Positions 9,211 to 18,177 of a stretch of DNA of 53,090 nucleotides are shown here, piece by piece. The notes beneath the pieces are model-generated. The model had not been told where the DNA came from. It made no database searches and saw nothing but the letters and a program-made list of their open reading frames with translations. Made by a program: the position numbers and the translations under genes. The stretch comes from Cytophagales bacterium (GTDB taxonomy: Bacteria > Bacteroidota > Bacteroidia > Cytophagales > 172606-1). Location: contig JAUJMU010000014.1 in NCBI GenBank assembly GCA_030446715.1, forward strand, positions 121,363-174,452, read 5' to 3'. The first letter of the stretch is position 1; the number at the start of each line of letters is the position of its first letter.

Positions 9211-10350
9211 ATGAAATTCGGAACCAAAGCCATTCATGCCGGTGTGCAGCCTGACCCGACTACCGGGGCTATCATGACACCTATTTACCAGACCTCTACC
9301 TACGTACAATCTTCACCCGGCGTACACAAGGGCTATGAATACTCCCGTACCCAGAATCCTACGCGCGATGCCCTGCAGAAAAACTTTGCGGCGCTTGAAA
9401 ATGCACAGCACGGCCTTGTATACGGATCGGGCCTTGCGGCAACGGATGCCGTAATGAAACTGCTGAAGCCTGGCGATGAGGTCATTGCCAGCAATGACCT
9501 GTATGGCGGCACTTACCGGATTTTCACCAAAATCTACCAGAACTTCGGCCTCAAATTCAGATTTGTGAGCTTTGATGATGCCAGCACGCTGGAGACCCAC
9601 ATTACACCGGCTACCCGGCTGATCTGGGTGGAGACGCCCACCAACCCGCTGCTGAATATCATCGACATCGCCGCAGTGGCGCAGATCGCCCGCCGGCAGC
9701 GGGTGCAGGTGGCCGTAGACAATACCTTTGCCAGTCCTTATCTGCAGAATCCGCTGGACCTGGGCGCCGACCTTGTGATGCACTCCGTCACCAAATACCT
9801 TGGCGGGCATTCGGACGTAGTGATGGGCGCCCTTGCTACCAATGACGCTACACTCGCGCAGCGACTGGCTTTTATTCAGAATGCCAGCGGAGCAGTGGCC
9901 GGTCCGCAGGATTGCTTTCTGGTACTGCGGGGCATCAAAACGCTCCATATCCGCATGCAGCGGCACTGCGAAAACGGCAGGGCAGTGGCGCATTTTCTGG
10001 CAAATCATCCGAAAGTCAGTAAGGTATACTGGCCCGGCCTGGAAGACCACAGGAATCACCAGATTGCCCGGCAGCAGATGCGCGATTTCGGAGGGATGGT
10101 GTCTTTCACCCTGAAAGGAGATGACATGGAAGAGGCCAGACGCCTGATGGAAAGCTTTCAGGTATTTTCGCTGGGCGAATCGCTGGGCGGAGTAGAATCG
10201 CTCTGTACCCACCCGGCGACCATGACGCACGCGAGTATTCCGAAGGAGGAACGCGAAAAGGCCGGCCTGAAAGATACCCTGATCCGCCTGAGCGTAGGCA
10301 TTGAGGACATTGAAGACCTGCTTGATGATTTGAAACAGGCAATCGGTTAA
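9211..10350 (+). CDS. metB: Trans-sulfuration enzyme, cystathionine gamma-synthase-like
   Basis: 379-aa PLP-dependent Cys/Met metabolism enzyme. Family landmarks are [19 protein letters not shown] at the N-terminus, [43 protein letters not shown] and [18 protein letters not shown], in which Lys195 binds PLP. Cystathionine gamma-synthase joins an activated homoserine with cysteine on the way to methionine; cystathionine gamma-lyases of the same family run the reverse trans-sulfuration path and are hard to tell apart by sequence alone, so the exact reaction is uncertain. Monocistronic, with its own terminator. Confidence 0.9.
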   Translation: MKFGTKAIHAGVQPDPTTGAIMTPIYQTSTYVQSSPGVHKGYEYSRTQNPTRDALQKNFAALENAQHGLVYGSGLAATDAVMKLLKPGDEVIASNDLYGGTYRIFTKIYQNFGLKFRFVSFDDASTLETHITPATRLIWVETPTNPLLNIIDIAAVAQIARRQRVQVAVDNTFASPYLQNPLDLGADLVMHSVTKYLGGHSDVVMGALATNDATLAQRLAFIQNASGAVAGPQDCFLVLRGIKTLHIRMQRHCENGRAVAHFLANHPKVSKVYWPGLEDHRNHQIARQQMRDFGGMVSFTLKGDDMEEARRLMESFQVFSLGESLGGVESLCTHPATMTHASIPKEEREKAGLKDTLIRLSVGIEDIEDLLDDLKQAIG

Positions 10351-10377
10351 CTTAAGGATTTAAGCTGATCCTGGAGG

Positions 10378-10426
10378 TTAAATACAAAAGCCCGGTGTTG
10401 AGAAACAGCCGGGCTTTTGTATTTAA
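10378..10426. terminator. Bidirectional terminator between metB and the gene at 10438
   Basis: Perfect 18-bp inverted repeat (10378-10395 and 10409-10426) built around AAAAGCCCGG / CCGGGCTTTT, with a 13-nt loop. A/T runs on both sides let it work for the two convergent genes. Confidence 0.9.
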
Positions 10427-10437
10427 TGTGATTTATT

Positions 10438-10791
10438 TCAGAAAATTTCTTTGGCGGGAAATAGCAGGGTGTGGATCAGCGTTTTAAAGTCTTCTACGTG
10501 CCGTACGATCATTACCCGGCTGCCCTGGTTGCGGAGATCATTCATGCATTCGCGTTCTTTCGGCGACAGCACCACTCCCGGAGATTTAAACCAGACGAAA
10601 ATACTTTTCCACGGCCCCACCGAAATCTTCAGCTCCAGCTCGGGCAATTCTTCGTTCAGGATACCCGGCCTCGTGATCTGTTTCCCACCTGCAAGGCAAA
10701 GAGCAGTCAGGTAAAGGCCTGAGTAATTGTCCTTAAACCATGTTTCGCAAGCAGATTTCAGCAGGTGCGGGTACAAATCCATGATGCCCAA
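10438..10791 (-). CDS. Small VRR-NUC-like protein with degenerate active site
   Basis: 117 aa. The segment ELELKISVGPWKSIFVWF.KSPG followed by LSPKERECMNDLRNQGSRVMIV and VEDFKTLI has the layout of VRR-NUC (PD-(D/E)XK-like) nucleases, in which GLFIE.K.P..GRLSPEQ..W...LR..GY.V.V.. is typical. Here the position expected to be the acid of the ExK pair is Trp (VWFKSP), and the earlier Asp is replaced by Glu, so nuclease activity is doubtful. This assignment is by pattern only. The gene stands alone, convergent with metB. A start at the second Met (codon 4) is equally possible. If not VRR-NUC-like, it is an unclassified small soluble protein. Confidence 0.65.
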   Translation of the reverse strand: MGIMDLYPHLLKSACETWFKDNYSGLYLTALCLAGGKQITRPGILNEELPELELKISVGPWKSIFVWFKSPGVVLSPKERECMNDLRNQGSRVMIVRHVEDFKTLIHTLLFPAKEIF

Positions 10792-11022
10792 TTATAGATA
10801 TAAACTTTTCTGAATGTAATCACACCATAAGCAGAGAGTCCAATTGTTTCGATGAATAGTTAAATTTCTTCGATAACCGGTGGATCAGCCGGTATAGATG
10901 TAAGGTATGACCGTGGGGATGAAACTTTTCACGCAATCAATGGGGTTAAATGAAGCAGAAACGGCAAGGCAATCTTCCGCGTATAAGCAGAGGCAATAAC
11001 TTTTTTTGTAAGGAAAATCATA

Positions 11023-12768
11023 ATGAGCAAATTTTTCAACAGTCCTTCGTCCCGGAGCAATCCTAAACATAAAATATTTTTTATTTCAGCCGGAATTATA
11101 CTCGTAGTGGGCTTGCTGGCTTTCTGGGCGATTCGTTCGGCTACCTTTCAGAACAAGCGTTCCGAGGAATCCATGCTGGTGATGCAGTCAGTGCTGGATA
11201 CCCTGCAGGTAGAAAATTATTTCCGCGACGATTTCAAAAGGCGCGATATTCACCGGCAGTTTGTCAAGTTTTACACAGACCGGGATTACCGGCTGGCCTG
11301 GAGCACGCTCAAAAAGCCTCTGCCGCTGGCCGATTCCCTGTTCGGGGCTTTGCAGCTGGCGCGGCAGGAGGGCCTCAATCCGGATGATTACAATGTGAAG
11401 GAGCTCAAGCAGATGCGCGACAGTGTGTTTCAGCGCAGTCTGATCAAAATCCAGTACAAAAAGCCTGATTTGCTCCGGTTGGTGCAGCTGGACTTTCAGC
11501 TTACGGCGGCGTATTTGACTTACGCCTCGCACCTGGCCATCGGTCGCCTTGACCCTCACAAACTGGAGCCGACATGGATGATCAATCCGCAGCGAAGCGC
11601 TAATCTGGCCGCAAATCTTGAAAAGGCCATTCGTAACCGCAACATTAACCGGTCACTGAAAGAGCTGCTGCCCGACCGTCAGGAATACCAACAGCTCCGG
11701 ACGTTGCTGGTCAGCTACCGGAAGATTGAGGAGCAGGGTGGATGGCCAGCCGTAACTCCCGGTGACTCCTACCGGCCCGGCAAAAAGGGCGAACCAGTGA
11801 CTGCCTTGCGAAAGAGGCTTGCCCTCAGCGGCGACCTGCAAGCTGCTACGGCTGTCGATTCTGCCTTATTTGACGACAGCCTGGCAGAAGCGCTGAAAGG
11901 CTTTCAGGAGCGGCATGGTCTGCAGCCGAATGGCAAAGTAGACGAAGCAACCATCAAAGCCCTCAACGAACCTGTAGCCCGGCAGATTGACCGGATTGAG
12001 CTTAATCTGGAGCGACTACGCTGGCTGCCGGAAAAGATGGGAGAGGAATACGTGCTGGTCAATGTACCTGGTTATGACCTGAAGGTCATGAATGGAAAAG
12101 AGAAGGCACTCCAGATGCGGGTGGTGGTAGGTAAAGAGTTCAATTCGACGCCTGTTTTCAGGGATACCATTGAATACATTGTATTCAGTCCGGACTGGTC
12201 CGTGCCGATGAGCATTGCCACCAAAGAGATTCTGCCGATTGTCCAGCGCAATCCTCAGTATCTGCTGGCCAATAATTATCAGGTTTACAGCTCGTGGGAT
12301 ACCCGCGATACCATTCCGCTGGACCCGGCAGCAATTGACTGGGACTCTCTCTCCGAAGATAATTTCAAGTACCGCGTGGTGCAGGGGGCGGGCAAAGGCA
12401 ACGCCCTCGGATCGGTTAAGTTTATGTTTCCCAATGAAATGGATATTTATCTGCATGATACCCCCGCCAGCCACCTTTTCAAGCGAAACGAAAGGGCATT
12501 CAGCCACGGTTGCGTGCGCGTAGAGAAACCGACTGATCTGGCTCAGTATCTGCTGCGGGACAATGACCGCTGGAGTGAAGAAACTATAAAAGAGGCTATG
12601 CAGCAGGATAAGCCTGAGACCGTTAAACTTCCCCGTAAGGTGCCGGTGTTTATTACATACCTTACTGCTTACGCGGATGATCAGGGCAGGCTCAACCTGC
12701 GCGACGATATCTACGGCCACGACAGCAAACAACTCTCATTCCTGCAGCGCAAATCGGCACGTTTATAA
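11023..12768 (+). CDS. Murein L,D-transpeptidase (YcbB/LdtD type)
   Basis: 581 aa. One N-terminal membrane anchor (FFISAGIILVVGLLAFWAI, about residues 22-40) places the rest in the periplasm. A scaffold domain follows, then a PG_binding_1 domain (about 285-320: LAEALKGFQERHGLQPNGKV) and the YkuD catalytic domain with HDTPASHLFKRNERAFSHGCVRV, where Cys497 of SHGCxR is the nucleophile and the upstream histidine the partner. Such enzymes form 3-3 crosslinks in peptidoglycan or attach proteins to it. The order scaffold, PG-binding, YkuD matches YcbB homologues. Upstream, 231 bp separate it from the divergent small gene. Confidence 0.94.
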   Translation: MSKFFNSPSSRSNPKHKIFFISAGIILVVGLLAFWAIRSATFQNKRSEESMLVMQSVLDTLQVENYFRDDFKRRDIHRQFVKFYTDRDYRLAWSTLKKPLPLADSLFGALQLARQEGLNPDDYNVKELKQMRDSVFQRSLIKIQYKKPDLLRLVQLDFQLTAAYLTYASHLAIGRLDPHKLEPTWMINPQRSANLAANLEKAIRNRNINRSLKELLPDRQEYQQLRTLLVSYRKIEEQGGWPAVTPGDSYRPGKKGEPVTALRKRLALSGDLQAATAVDSALFDDSLAEALKGFQERHGLQPNGKVDEATIKALNEPVARQIDRIELNLERLRWLPEKMGEEYVLVNVPGYDLKVMNGKEKALQMRVVVGKEFNSTPVFRDTIEYIVFSPDWSVPMSIATKEILPIVQRNPQYLLANNYQVYSSWDTRDTIPLDPAAIDWDSLSEDNFKYRVVQGAGKGNALGSVKFMFPNEMDIYLHDTPASHLFKRNERAFSHGCVRVEKPTDLAQYLLRDNDRWSEETIKEAMQQDKPETVKLPRKVPVFITYLTAYADDQGRLNLRDDIYGHDSKQLSFLQRKSARL

Positions 12769-12896
12769 AAGCAAATTGTCCGGTGCACAGGTGTAACAGG
12801 TGGTCTGCCCTGCGTACCGGGTCAGAAATAAACCTATTTTCTTACGTGTAGGGTCATAATCATTCCGGGCGGCGCAAAAGTTTTTTAAATTGAGGG

Positions 12897-14414
12897 ATGA
12901 ATTATCTCAAATTCATCCTGCTGCTTGGCCTAACCGCCTGCGAGATGAGTAGTGCCCGCGAAACTGGAGACAGCAACGGGCATGCAGGCCAATCCACCCA
13001 GTTATCCGCTTCCGTGCATCAGGAATTGTACAGGTACCATGACCGCTACCGGGAAGGCACCATCACGCACCGCCGTTTCAAACACCGCGACATCACTCCG
13101 CTGATTGACTCCCTCAGCGGTGGCTCCCTTTTCCGCGTTACCAAAGCCGGCGAGTCGGCCGAAGGGCGCAGTATTCACCTGCTTACCGCCGGCACTGGTC
13201 CGGTGAAAGTAATGCTGTGGTCGCAGATGCACGGCGACGAACCAACTGCCACCATGGCCATGCTGGATATTTTCAATTTTCTGAAGGCTTCCGATGACCT
13301 TGATCCGGTGCGGCAGACGCTGCTGGGCAAACTTACCCTGCACTTTGTACCGATGCTGAACCCTGACGGGGCCGAACGGTATCAGCGCCGCAATGCCCTT
13401 GAAATTGATCTCAACCGGGATGCGGTGAAGCTGCAGTCACCCGAATCCCGGATTCTGAAAAACCTCCGCGACAGCCTGCAGCCTCAGTTTGGCTTTAATC
13501 TCCACGACCAGAGTACCCGCTACACAGCCGGCAACAGTTCTAAACCGGCAACTATCTCTTTTCTGGCGCCCCCTTACGACCACGCAAGGTCTGAAAATGA
13601 AGTGCGGAGCAATGCAATGAAGCTGATCGTTTCCATGAACCGGACCCTGCAGGCGTACATTCCCGGGCAGGTGGCAAAATATTCCGACAGTCACGAACCC
13701 CGGGCCTTTGGGGACAACATCCAGAAATGGGGCACCAGCGTGGTGCTGGTAGAGTCGGGCGGCTACAAGGGTGACCCGGAGAAGCAGTACATCCGCAAGC
13801 TCAATTTTGTGGCCCTGCTTGATGCGTTGTATTCCATTGCGCAGGCATCCTACCAGCATGAAAATTTGAAAGCCTATTACCAGATACCGGAGAACGAACG
13901 ATATCTTTTTGATCTGATCATCAGGAATGTTTCAGTAAGTGAAGGCGGGCGGCAGCACCTGACCGATATCGGCGTTAACCGGTACGAAGTCACTGCACCG
14001 GATGCAACTGATTTCTATTTCCGCAGCCAGATAGATGAAATAGGCGATATGTCTATTTACTACGGCTACGAGGAATTTGATGCCGCCGGCCTGCAGTACC
14101 GGTGCGGCAAGATCCGGAAGGAACAGTTTAAAAGCATAGAAGCCCTTAAAAAAGAAGATGTACGCCAGTTGCTGGCTGAAGGCTACACCGGAGTACGGGT
14201 CAGACGGCCCGTTACCCCGATTCAGCTAAAGGGTGTACCGATCAATGTGGTGAAAAATGCCCGGCATTGTCCCACCGCCCCGGCGCTCAGTCTGGTACCG
14301 GAGTTTCTGCTAACCAACGGAGAAGGGCAGGCCAGATTTGCCGTGATCAATGGATTCATCGTTCCGCTGGACGGTCAGGCCGGCAATTTTCCGAATGCAC
14401 TGGTATTTAACTGA
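12897..14414 (+). CDS. M14 family zinc carboxypeptidase, lipoprotein
   Basis: 505 aa. A short lipoprotein signal, MNYLKFILLLGLTAC, has its lipobox Cys at about residue 15. The catalytic domain shows the zinc motif HGDE (H112, E115), LNPDGAERYQRRNA and IDLNRDA for substrate binding, the third ligand in FNLHDQ (H203), and the general base in VLVESGGYKGD (E286). The C-terminal 200 residues carry no motif I recognise. The enzyme should cleave C-terminal residues from peptides or act on cell-wall peptides outside the cytoplasm. 74 bp before the next gene; co-transcription is possible. Confidence 0.9.
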   Translation: MNYLKFILLLGLTACEMSSARETGDSNGHAGQSTQLSASVHQELYRYHDRYREGTITHRRFKHRDITPLIDSLSGGSLFRVTKAGESAEGRSIHLLTAGTGPVKVMLWSQMHGDEPTATMAMLDIFNFLKASDDLDPVRQTLLGKLTLHFVPMLNPDGAERYQRRNALEIDLNRDAVKLQSPESRILKNLRDSLQPQFGFNLHDQSTRYTAGNSSKPATISFLAPPYDHARSENEVRSNAMKLIVSMNRTLQAYIPGQVAKYSDSHEPRAFGDNIQKWGTSVVLVESGGYKGDPEKQYIRKLNFVALLDALYSIAQASYQHENLKAYYQIPENERYLFDLIIRNVSVSEGGRQHLTDIGVNRYEVTAPDATDFYFRSQIDEIGDMSIYYGYEEFDAAGLQYRCGKIRKEQFKSIEALKKEDVRQLLAEGYTGVRVRRPVTPIQLKGVPINVVKNARHCPTAPALSLVPEFLLTNGEGQARFAVINGFIVPLDGQAGNFPNALVFN

Positions 14415-14488
14415 ACAGGCTACCCGGTTCACTCCGTTTCTTCTTCAGACTTCAAACATTTTACTTCCCGGCTCCGCGCCTCCTTTTC

Positions 14489-15718
14489 ATGGTTTTAAAC
14501 TACATCTGGATACTTTTTTTTCTGATCGCCTTTGGCGTAGGGTTGTTCAAGCTGGTAGTGCTGGGTGATGCTGAAGTATTCAGCAAACTGGTGACGGGGG
14601 TATTCGATGGTGCAAAGAATGGCTTCGAGATCTCCCTCGGACTTACCGGGATCATGACGCTCTGGCTCGGCCTGATGAATGTAGGCGAAAAGGCGGGCAT
14701 GATTGCTATCCTTACGCGGCTGGTTTCTCCTTTTTTCAGCCGTCTTTTTCCGGAAGTGCCCAAAGATCATCCGGCAATGGGAGCCATGCTGATGAACTTC
14801 TCCGCCAATGCCCTCGGCCTCGACAATGCCGCGACTCCGCTTGGCCTGAAAGCCATGCAGGGGCTGCAGGAGCTGAATCCGGATAAGGAAACTGCCTCCA
14901 ATGCCCAGATCATGTTTCTGGTGCTCAATACCGCGGGGTTGACGCTGATTCCCGTAAGTGTGATGGCCATCCGCGCCCAGCAGGGTGCGGCCAGCCCCGC
15001 CGATGTGTTCGTGCCCATTCTGCTGGCGACCTGCTTCGGCCTGCTGACGGGCATTGTATCCGTTTCCATCATCCAGCGGATCAACCTGTTTCACCCGGTG
15101 GTACTGGCTTACCTGACTGGCCTGGCGCTGTTTGTAGCGGGTATTATCTGGTATTTCCGGTCGCTGCCACCCGACCAGATCAACGTGGTATCCACGGCGG
15201 TCGGAAGTTTTCTCATCTTTTCCGTCATTGTTTCCTTTGTGGGGCTTGCCCTCATCAAGGGGATCAATGCCTATGACGCCTTTATTGAGGGGGCTAAAGA
15301 TGGGTTTGCCGTGGCCGTCCGGATTATTCCGTATCTGGTAGCCATTCTGGCGTCCATTGGCGCATTCAGGGCTTCGGGGGCGTTGGCCTTTCTGGTGCAG
15401 GGGCTGGGCATCGCCATTGGCGCAATGGGTATTGATACGGACTTTGTACCCGCCCTGCCGGTTGCCCTGATGGTGCCCCTGAGCGGCAGCGGTGCCAGGG
15501 GCATGATGGTGGATGTTCTTACTACCTACGGTGCTGACTCTTTCGTAGGCCGGGTGGCCAGTACCCTCGGCTCCACCGAAACTACTTTTTACATCCTTGC
15601 TGTTTATTTCGGGTCGGTAGGCATCAAAAAACCACGGTATGCGATAGTTTGCGGTTTGCTGGCTGATCTGGGCTGCATCGTAGGCGGCATCTGCGTGAAT
15701 TACATATTTTTCCACTAG
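14489..15718 (+). CDS. SpmA/SpmB-type nucleoside-recognition membrane protein (fusion)
   Basis: 409 aa, strongly hydrophobic, about nine to ten membrane segments. The N-terminal half resembles spore maturation protein A (GAKNGFEISLGLTGIMTLWLGLMNVGEKAG..FSANALGLDNAATPLG), the C-terminal half SpmB (FIEGAKDGFAVAVRIIPYLVAILASIGAFRASG..GSGARGMMVDVL..GSTETTFYILAVYFGSVG). In non-sporulating Bacteroidota the two are commonly fused in one protein of about this length. It carries two Gate/nucleoside-recognition domains; substrate and role are not known. Probably a transporter or a membrane maturation factor. Confidence 0.9.
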   Translation: MVLNYIWILFFLIAFGVGLFKLVVLGDAEVFSKLVTGVFDGAKNGFEISLGLTGIMTLWLGLMNVGEKAGMIAILTRLVSPFFSRLFPEVPKDHPAMGAMLMNFSANALGLDNAATPLGLKAMQGLQELNPDKETASNAQIMFLVLNTAGLTLIPVSVMAIRAQQGAASPADVFVPILLATCFGLLTGIVSVSIIQRINLFHPVVLAYLTGLALFVAGIIWYFRSLPPDQINVVSTAVGSFLIFSVIVSFVGLALIKGINAYDAFIEGAKDGFAVAVRIIPYLVAILASIGAFRASGALAFLVQGLGIAIGAMGIDTDFVPALPVALMVPLSGSGARGMMVDVLTTYGADSFVGRVASTLGSTETTFYILAVYFGSVGIKKPRYAIVCGLLADLGCIVGGICVNYIFFH

Positions 15719-15795
15719 AAAAATCCCCGGCGGGTTTGGCAACAAGCAAAGCAAGGGTGCCGTCTCCATTTACCCGGAATGCTGCTATTTTAAAG

Positions 15796-16440
15796 TTACC
15801 GCAAAAGTTGATTGATCAGATCACTCACTTCATTGGCCCGGTCCAGGGTCATAAAATGCCCGCCACCTTTTACGGCCGCGGCACTTTTGATGTAGCTGAA
15901 AGGAAAAATCCGGTCGGCAGTGCCGTGGATGTGCAGATCGGGAGGGCCGGCAGTGCTTTCCCACTGCAATAACCGGTCAATGGACCAGCGCAGGTAAAGC
16001 GGGTCAGTGTTCCGGATGTACGAAATCAGCAGTTGCTTGTCTTCCGGAGTCCGGGCGTTGAAGAAATAAGGCCCGAACAGAAGCCCGGTCACTTTCAGTA
16101 CCGGAGCCGGAAAGAGGCGGTTTAGCCGGGTAATCCGGACCAGCCGCATGAAGCGGGACAATTTGTGCTGCGATTTTATGCTGGAGATGATGATCACCTT
16201 CTTGCAGGGGAGAAGCCGGCTGATTTCCTGCGCGATGATACCGCCGAAAGAGACACCGATGAGGATAATTTCTTCAGTGGTGCCCATCTGGCCCGTGAGC
16301 CGCTGTGCGTAATGCTGGATGGTTTCCCCCTCCAGCGGCTGTAGCCAGCGGATGGTGATGCCAGGTTTTCCCGTCAGTTTCAGGCGTCCGAAAACGCGTT
16401 CGTCAGCCCCGAGGCCGCTGATAAAGTAGATCTGTGCCAA
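15796..16440 (-). CDS. Alpha/beta hydrolase
   Basis: 214 aa, cytosolic. Small alpha/beta-fold hydrolase with YFISGLGADERVF at the N-terminus, the nucleophile elbow GVSFGG (about S75), the acid in GTADRIFP and the histidine in GGGHFMTLDRANEVSDLI. No lid domain of note, so the substrate cannot be told. It lies 52 bp downstream of aroE on the same strand and is likely the last gene of that run. It converges with the SpmAB-type gene. Confidence 0.88.
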   Translation of the reverse strand: MAQIYFISGLGADERVFGRLKLTGKPGITIRWLQPLEGETIQHYAQRLTGQMGTTEEIILIGVSFGGIIAQEISRLLPCKKVIIISSIKSQHKLSRFMRLVRITRLNRLFPAPVLKVTGLLFGPYFFNARTPEDKQLLISYIRNTDPLYLRWSIDRLLQWESTAGPPDLHIHGTADRIFPFSYIKSAAAVKGGGHFMTLDRANEVSDLINQLLR

Positions 16441-16492
16441 GATGACTGACTATTGCTCCGGGTGCAATATAAGGATGACGTTCAAAAGCGGG

Positions 16493-17254
16493 CTACTCAT
16501 TCCAGATTTCCCACGACTTTTCTGCCTGGGCATAAAGCATAGGCAACCCATTGAGCACCTGAGCCCCTCTGGCCCGGCCCATCTGCATAAATTTAGTATC
16601 CGTGGGGTTGTACACGAGATCATACAGATGGTGACCAGCGTTCAGCCAATGGTAAGGCAGAGGCGGACAGGCGTCCGTATGCGGGCTCATCCCCAGTGGC
16701 GTTGTGTTAATAATCAACTGGTAATCAGACAGCTTAGACTCAGTCAGGTCTTCGTAATTCAGGTTGGCCCCGGCCTGCCGGGATACAATCTGATACGGGA
16801 TACCCATATCATGGAGGGCGGTCTGCACGGCTTTGCCAGCCCCGCCCGAGCCAAGGAGCAGGGCTTGCTGCAATTTGAGCTTCGTCAGTCCACTGGCACC
16901 GTACAATTGCCAGTACCAGTTGGTCAGTGAATCCCGGAAGCCAAAGTAGTCGGAGTTGTAGCCGGTGGTGCGGCCATCGGAGTGAATTTTGACCACATTG
17001 ACGGCGCCGATACGGGCAGCGGCCCCGTCAATATGATCCAGAAAAGGGACTACATTCAGCTTGTGCGGAATGGTCACGTTCAGCCCGCGCAGCGCCGGGT
17101 TTTGCTTCAGCACTGCCGGCAGTCCGTTGATATCGGCCAGTTCAAACAGTTCGTAGGCGGCATCGGCAATGCCTTCCTTTGCAAACTTTTCCGTAAAGTA
17201 TTTTTTGGAAAAGGAGTGGGAGAGGGGGTAGCCGATCAGTCCGAACAAACGCAT
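16493..17254 (-). CDS. aroE: Shikimate dehydrogenase
   Basis: 253 aa. Reduces 3-dehydroshikimate to shikimate with NADPH in aromatic amino acid synthesis. N-terminal FGLIGYPLSHSFSKKYFTEKF gives the shikimate-binding serines, LRGLNVTIPHK the catalytic lysine (about K82 to 85), LLGSGGAGKAV the nucleotide-binding loop, and the C-terminal region has NTTPLGM and YDLVYNPTDTKFMQMGRARG. Length is normal for the Bacteroidota enzyme. Second in the local run DedA-aroE-hydrolase. Confidence 0.95.
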   Translation of the reverse strand: MRLFGLIGYPLSHSFSKKYFTEKFAKEGIADAAYELFELADINGLPAVLKQNPALRGLNVTIPHKLNVVPFLDHIDGAAARIGAVNVVKIHSDGRTTGYNSDYFGFRDSLTNWYWQLYGASGLTKLKLQQALLLGSGGAGKAVQTALHDMGIPYQIVSRQAGANLNYEDLTESKLSDYQLIINTTPLGMSPHTDACPPLPYHWLNAGHHLYDLVYNPTDTKFMQMGRARGAQVLNGLPMLYAQAEKSWEIWNE

Positions 17255-17265
17255 GGTTCAGAAAT

Positions 17266-17353
17266 GGTAAATTTTAAATTCTGGATGCTGAATTGTTCAG
17301 GTAAATTTTAAATGCATATTCATTTAAAATTTACCCTTTATCATTTAAAATTT
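17266..17353. repeat. AT-rich repeat cluster between DedA gene and aroE
   Basis: Four copies of one AT-rich unit in 88 bp: GGTAAATTTTAAAT at 17266-17279 and 17300-17313 on the plus strand, and its complement at 17321-17335 and (partly) 17342-17353. The middle pair forms a perfect 15-bp hairpin (17300-17314 with 17321-17335) with a 6-nt loop. It could be an RNA hairpin that sets aroE level after DedA transcription, or simply a mobile intergenic repeat. Confidence 0.75.
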
Positions 17354-17355
17354 CT

Positions 17356-18006
17356 TTACGCTGTCCGTTTGGCAGTTTTATGCTTGATGAATTCGATTAC
17401 CGGAGGCAGAATGGAAAGGAAAATGATGGCGAAAACCACCAGCGTGAAGTTCTTTTTTACAAAAGGCAGGTTACCGAAGAAAAAACCCAGCACCGTAAAG
17501 GCCACTACCCAGAGAAAGGCTCCTATCACATTGTAAGAGATAAAGCGGCTGTATTTCATGGTGCCCACCCCGGCCACGAAGGGCGCAAACGTACGGATGA
17601 TCGGGATAAACCGGGCGATGATGATGGTTTTGCCGCCGTGCTTTTCGTAAAACTCCTGGGTGCGCACCAGGTATTCTCTTTTAATAAACCGGTAGTCCCG
17701 CCTGAAAACCTTTGGGCCGAAATAATCACCGATGGTGTAGTTGAGGGTGTCGCCCAGAACGGCCGCAATAAACAGCAGCACCATGATCAGCATAACGTTC
17801 AGCCCGCTTTCCGGATTGGCAGCCAGTGCGCCAGCCGCAAACAACAGGGAGTCGCCGGGCAGGAAAGGCATTACGACCACACCCGTTTCCACGAAAATAA
17901 CCATGAACAGGATCAGGTAAGTCCAGGTGCCGTAGTTGGAGGTAATATCAGTGAGGTGCTTGTCCAGATGTAAAAAAACATCAATGATCTGCTGCAAAAA
18001 TTCCAT
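17356..18006 (-). CDS. DedA family membrane protein
   Basis: 216 aa from the chosen start MEFLQQIIDVFLHLDKHL at 18006; an in-frame ATG at 18123 would add 39 atypical residues. DedA/SNARE-associated family: about five membrane segments, with FVETGVVVMPFLPGDSLLFAAG, a Gly-rich GDTLNYTIGDYFG and the signature F..HGGKTIIIARFIPIIRTFAPFVAG..M. Members are now viewed as phospholipid (undecaprenyl phosphate or phosphatidylethanolamine) transporters or flippases; this specific substrate is not shown by the sequence. Same strand as comA upstream and aroE downstream. Confidence 0.92.
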   Translation of the reverse strand: MEFLQQIIDVFLHLDKHLTDITSNYGTWTYLILFMVIFVETGVVVMPFLPGDSLLFAAGALAANPESGLNVMLIMVLLFIAAVLGDTLNYTIGDYFGPKVFRRDYRFIKREYLVRTQEFYEKHGGKTIIIARFIPIIRTFAPFVAGVGTMKYSRFISYNVIGAFLWVVAFTVLGFFFGNLPFVKKNFTLVVFAIIFLSILPPVIEFIKHKTAKRTA

Positions 18007-18177
18007 GAGGAAGGGGGATTGGGATTTAAGGAGTTGAAGAGTTGAGGCGTTTGAGAGGTATGAAGTAAAGTCAACAAGGAGAAGGGATTGAGTAAGGGCT
18101 GAAATAAAACCACGGACCCGCATCTTACCGGTCAGTCATGAGTCTTCTCAAACGCTTCAACCCATTGACCCTTAAAC

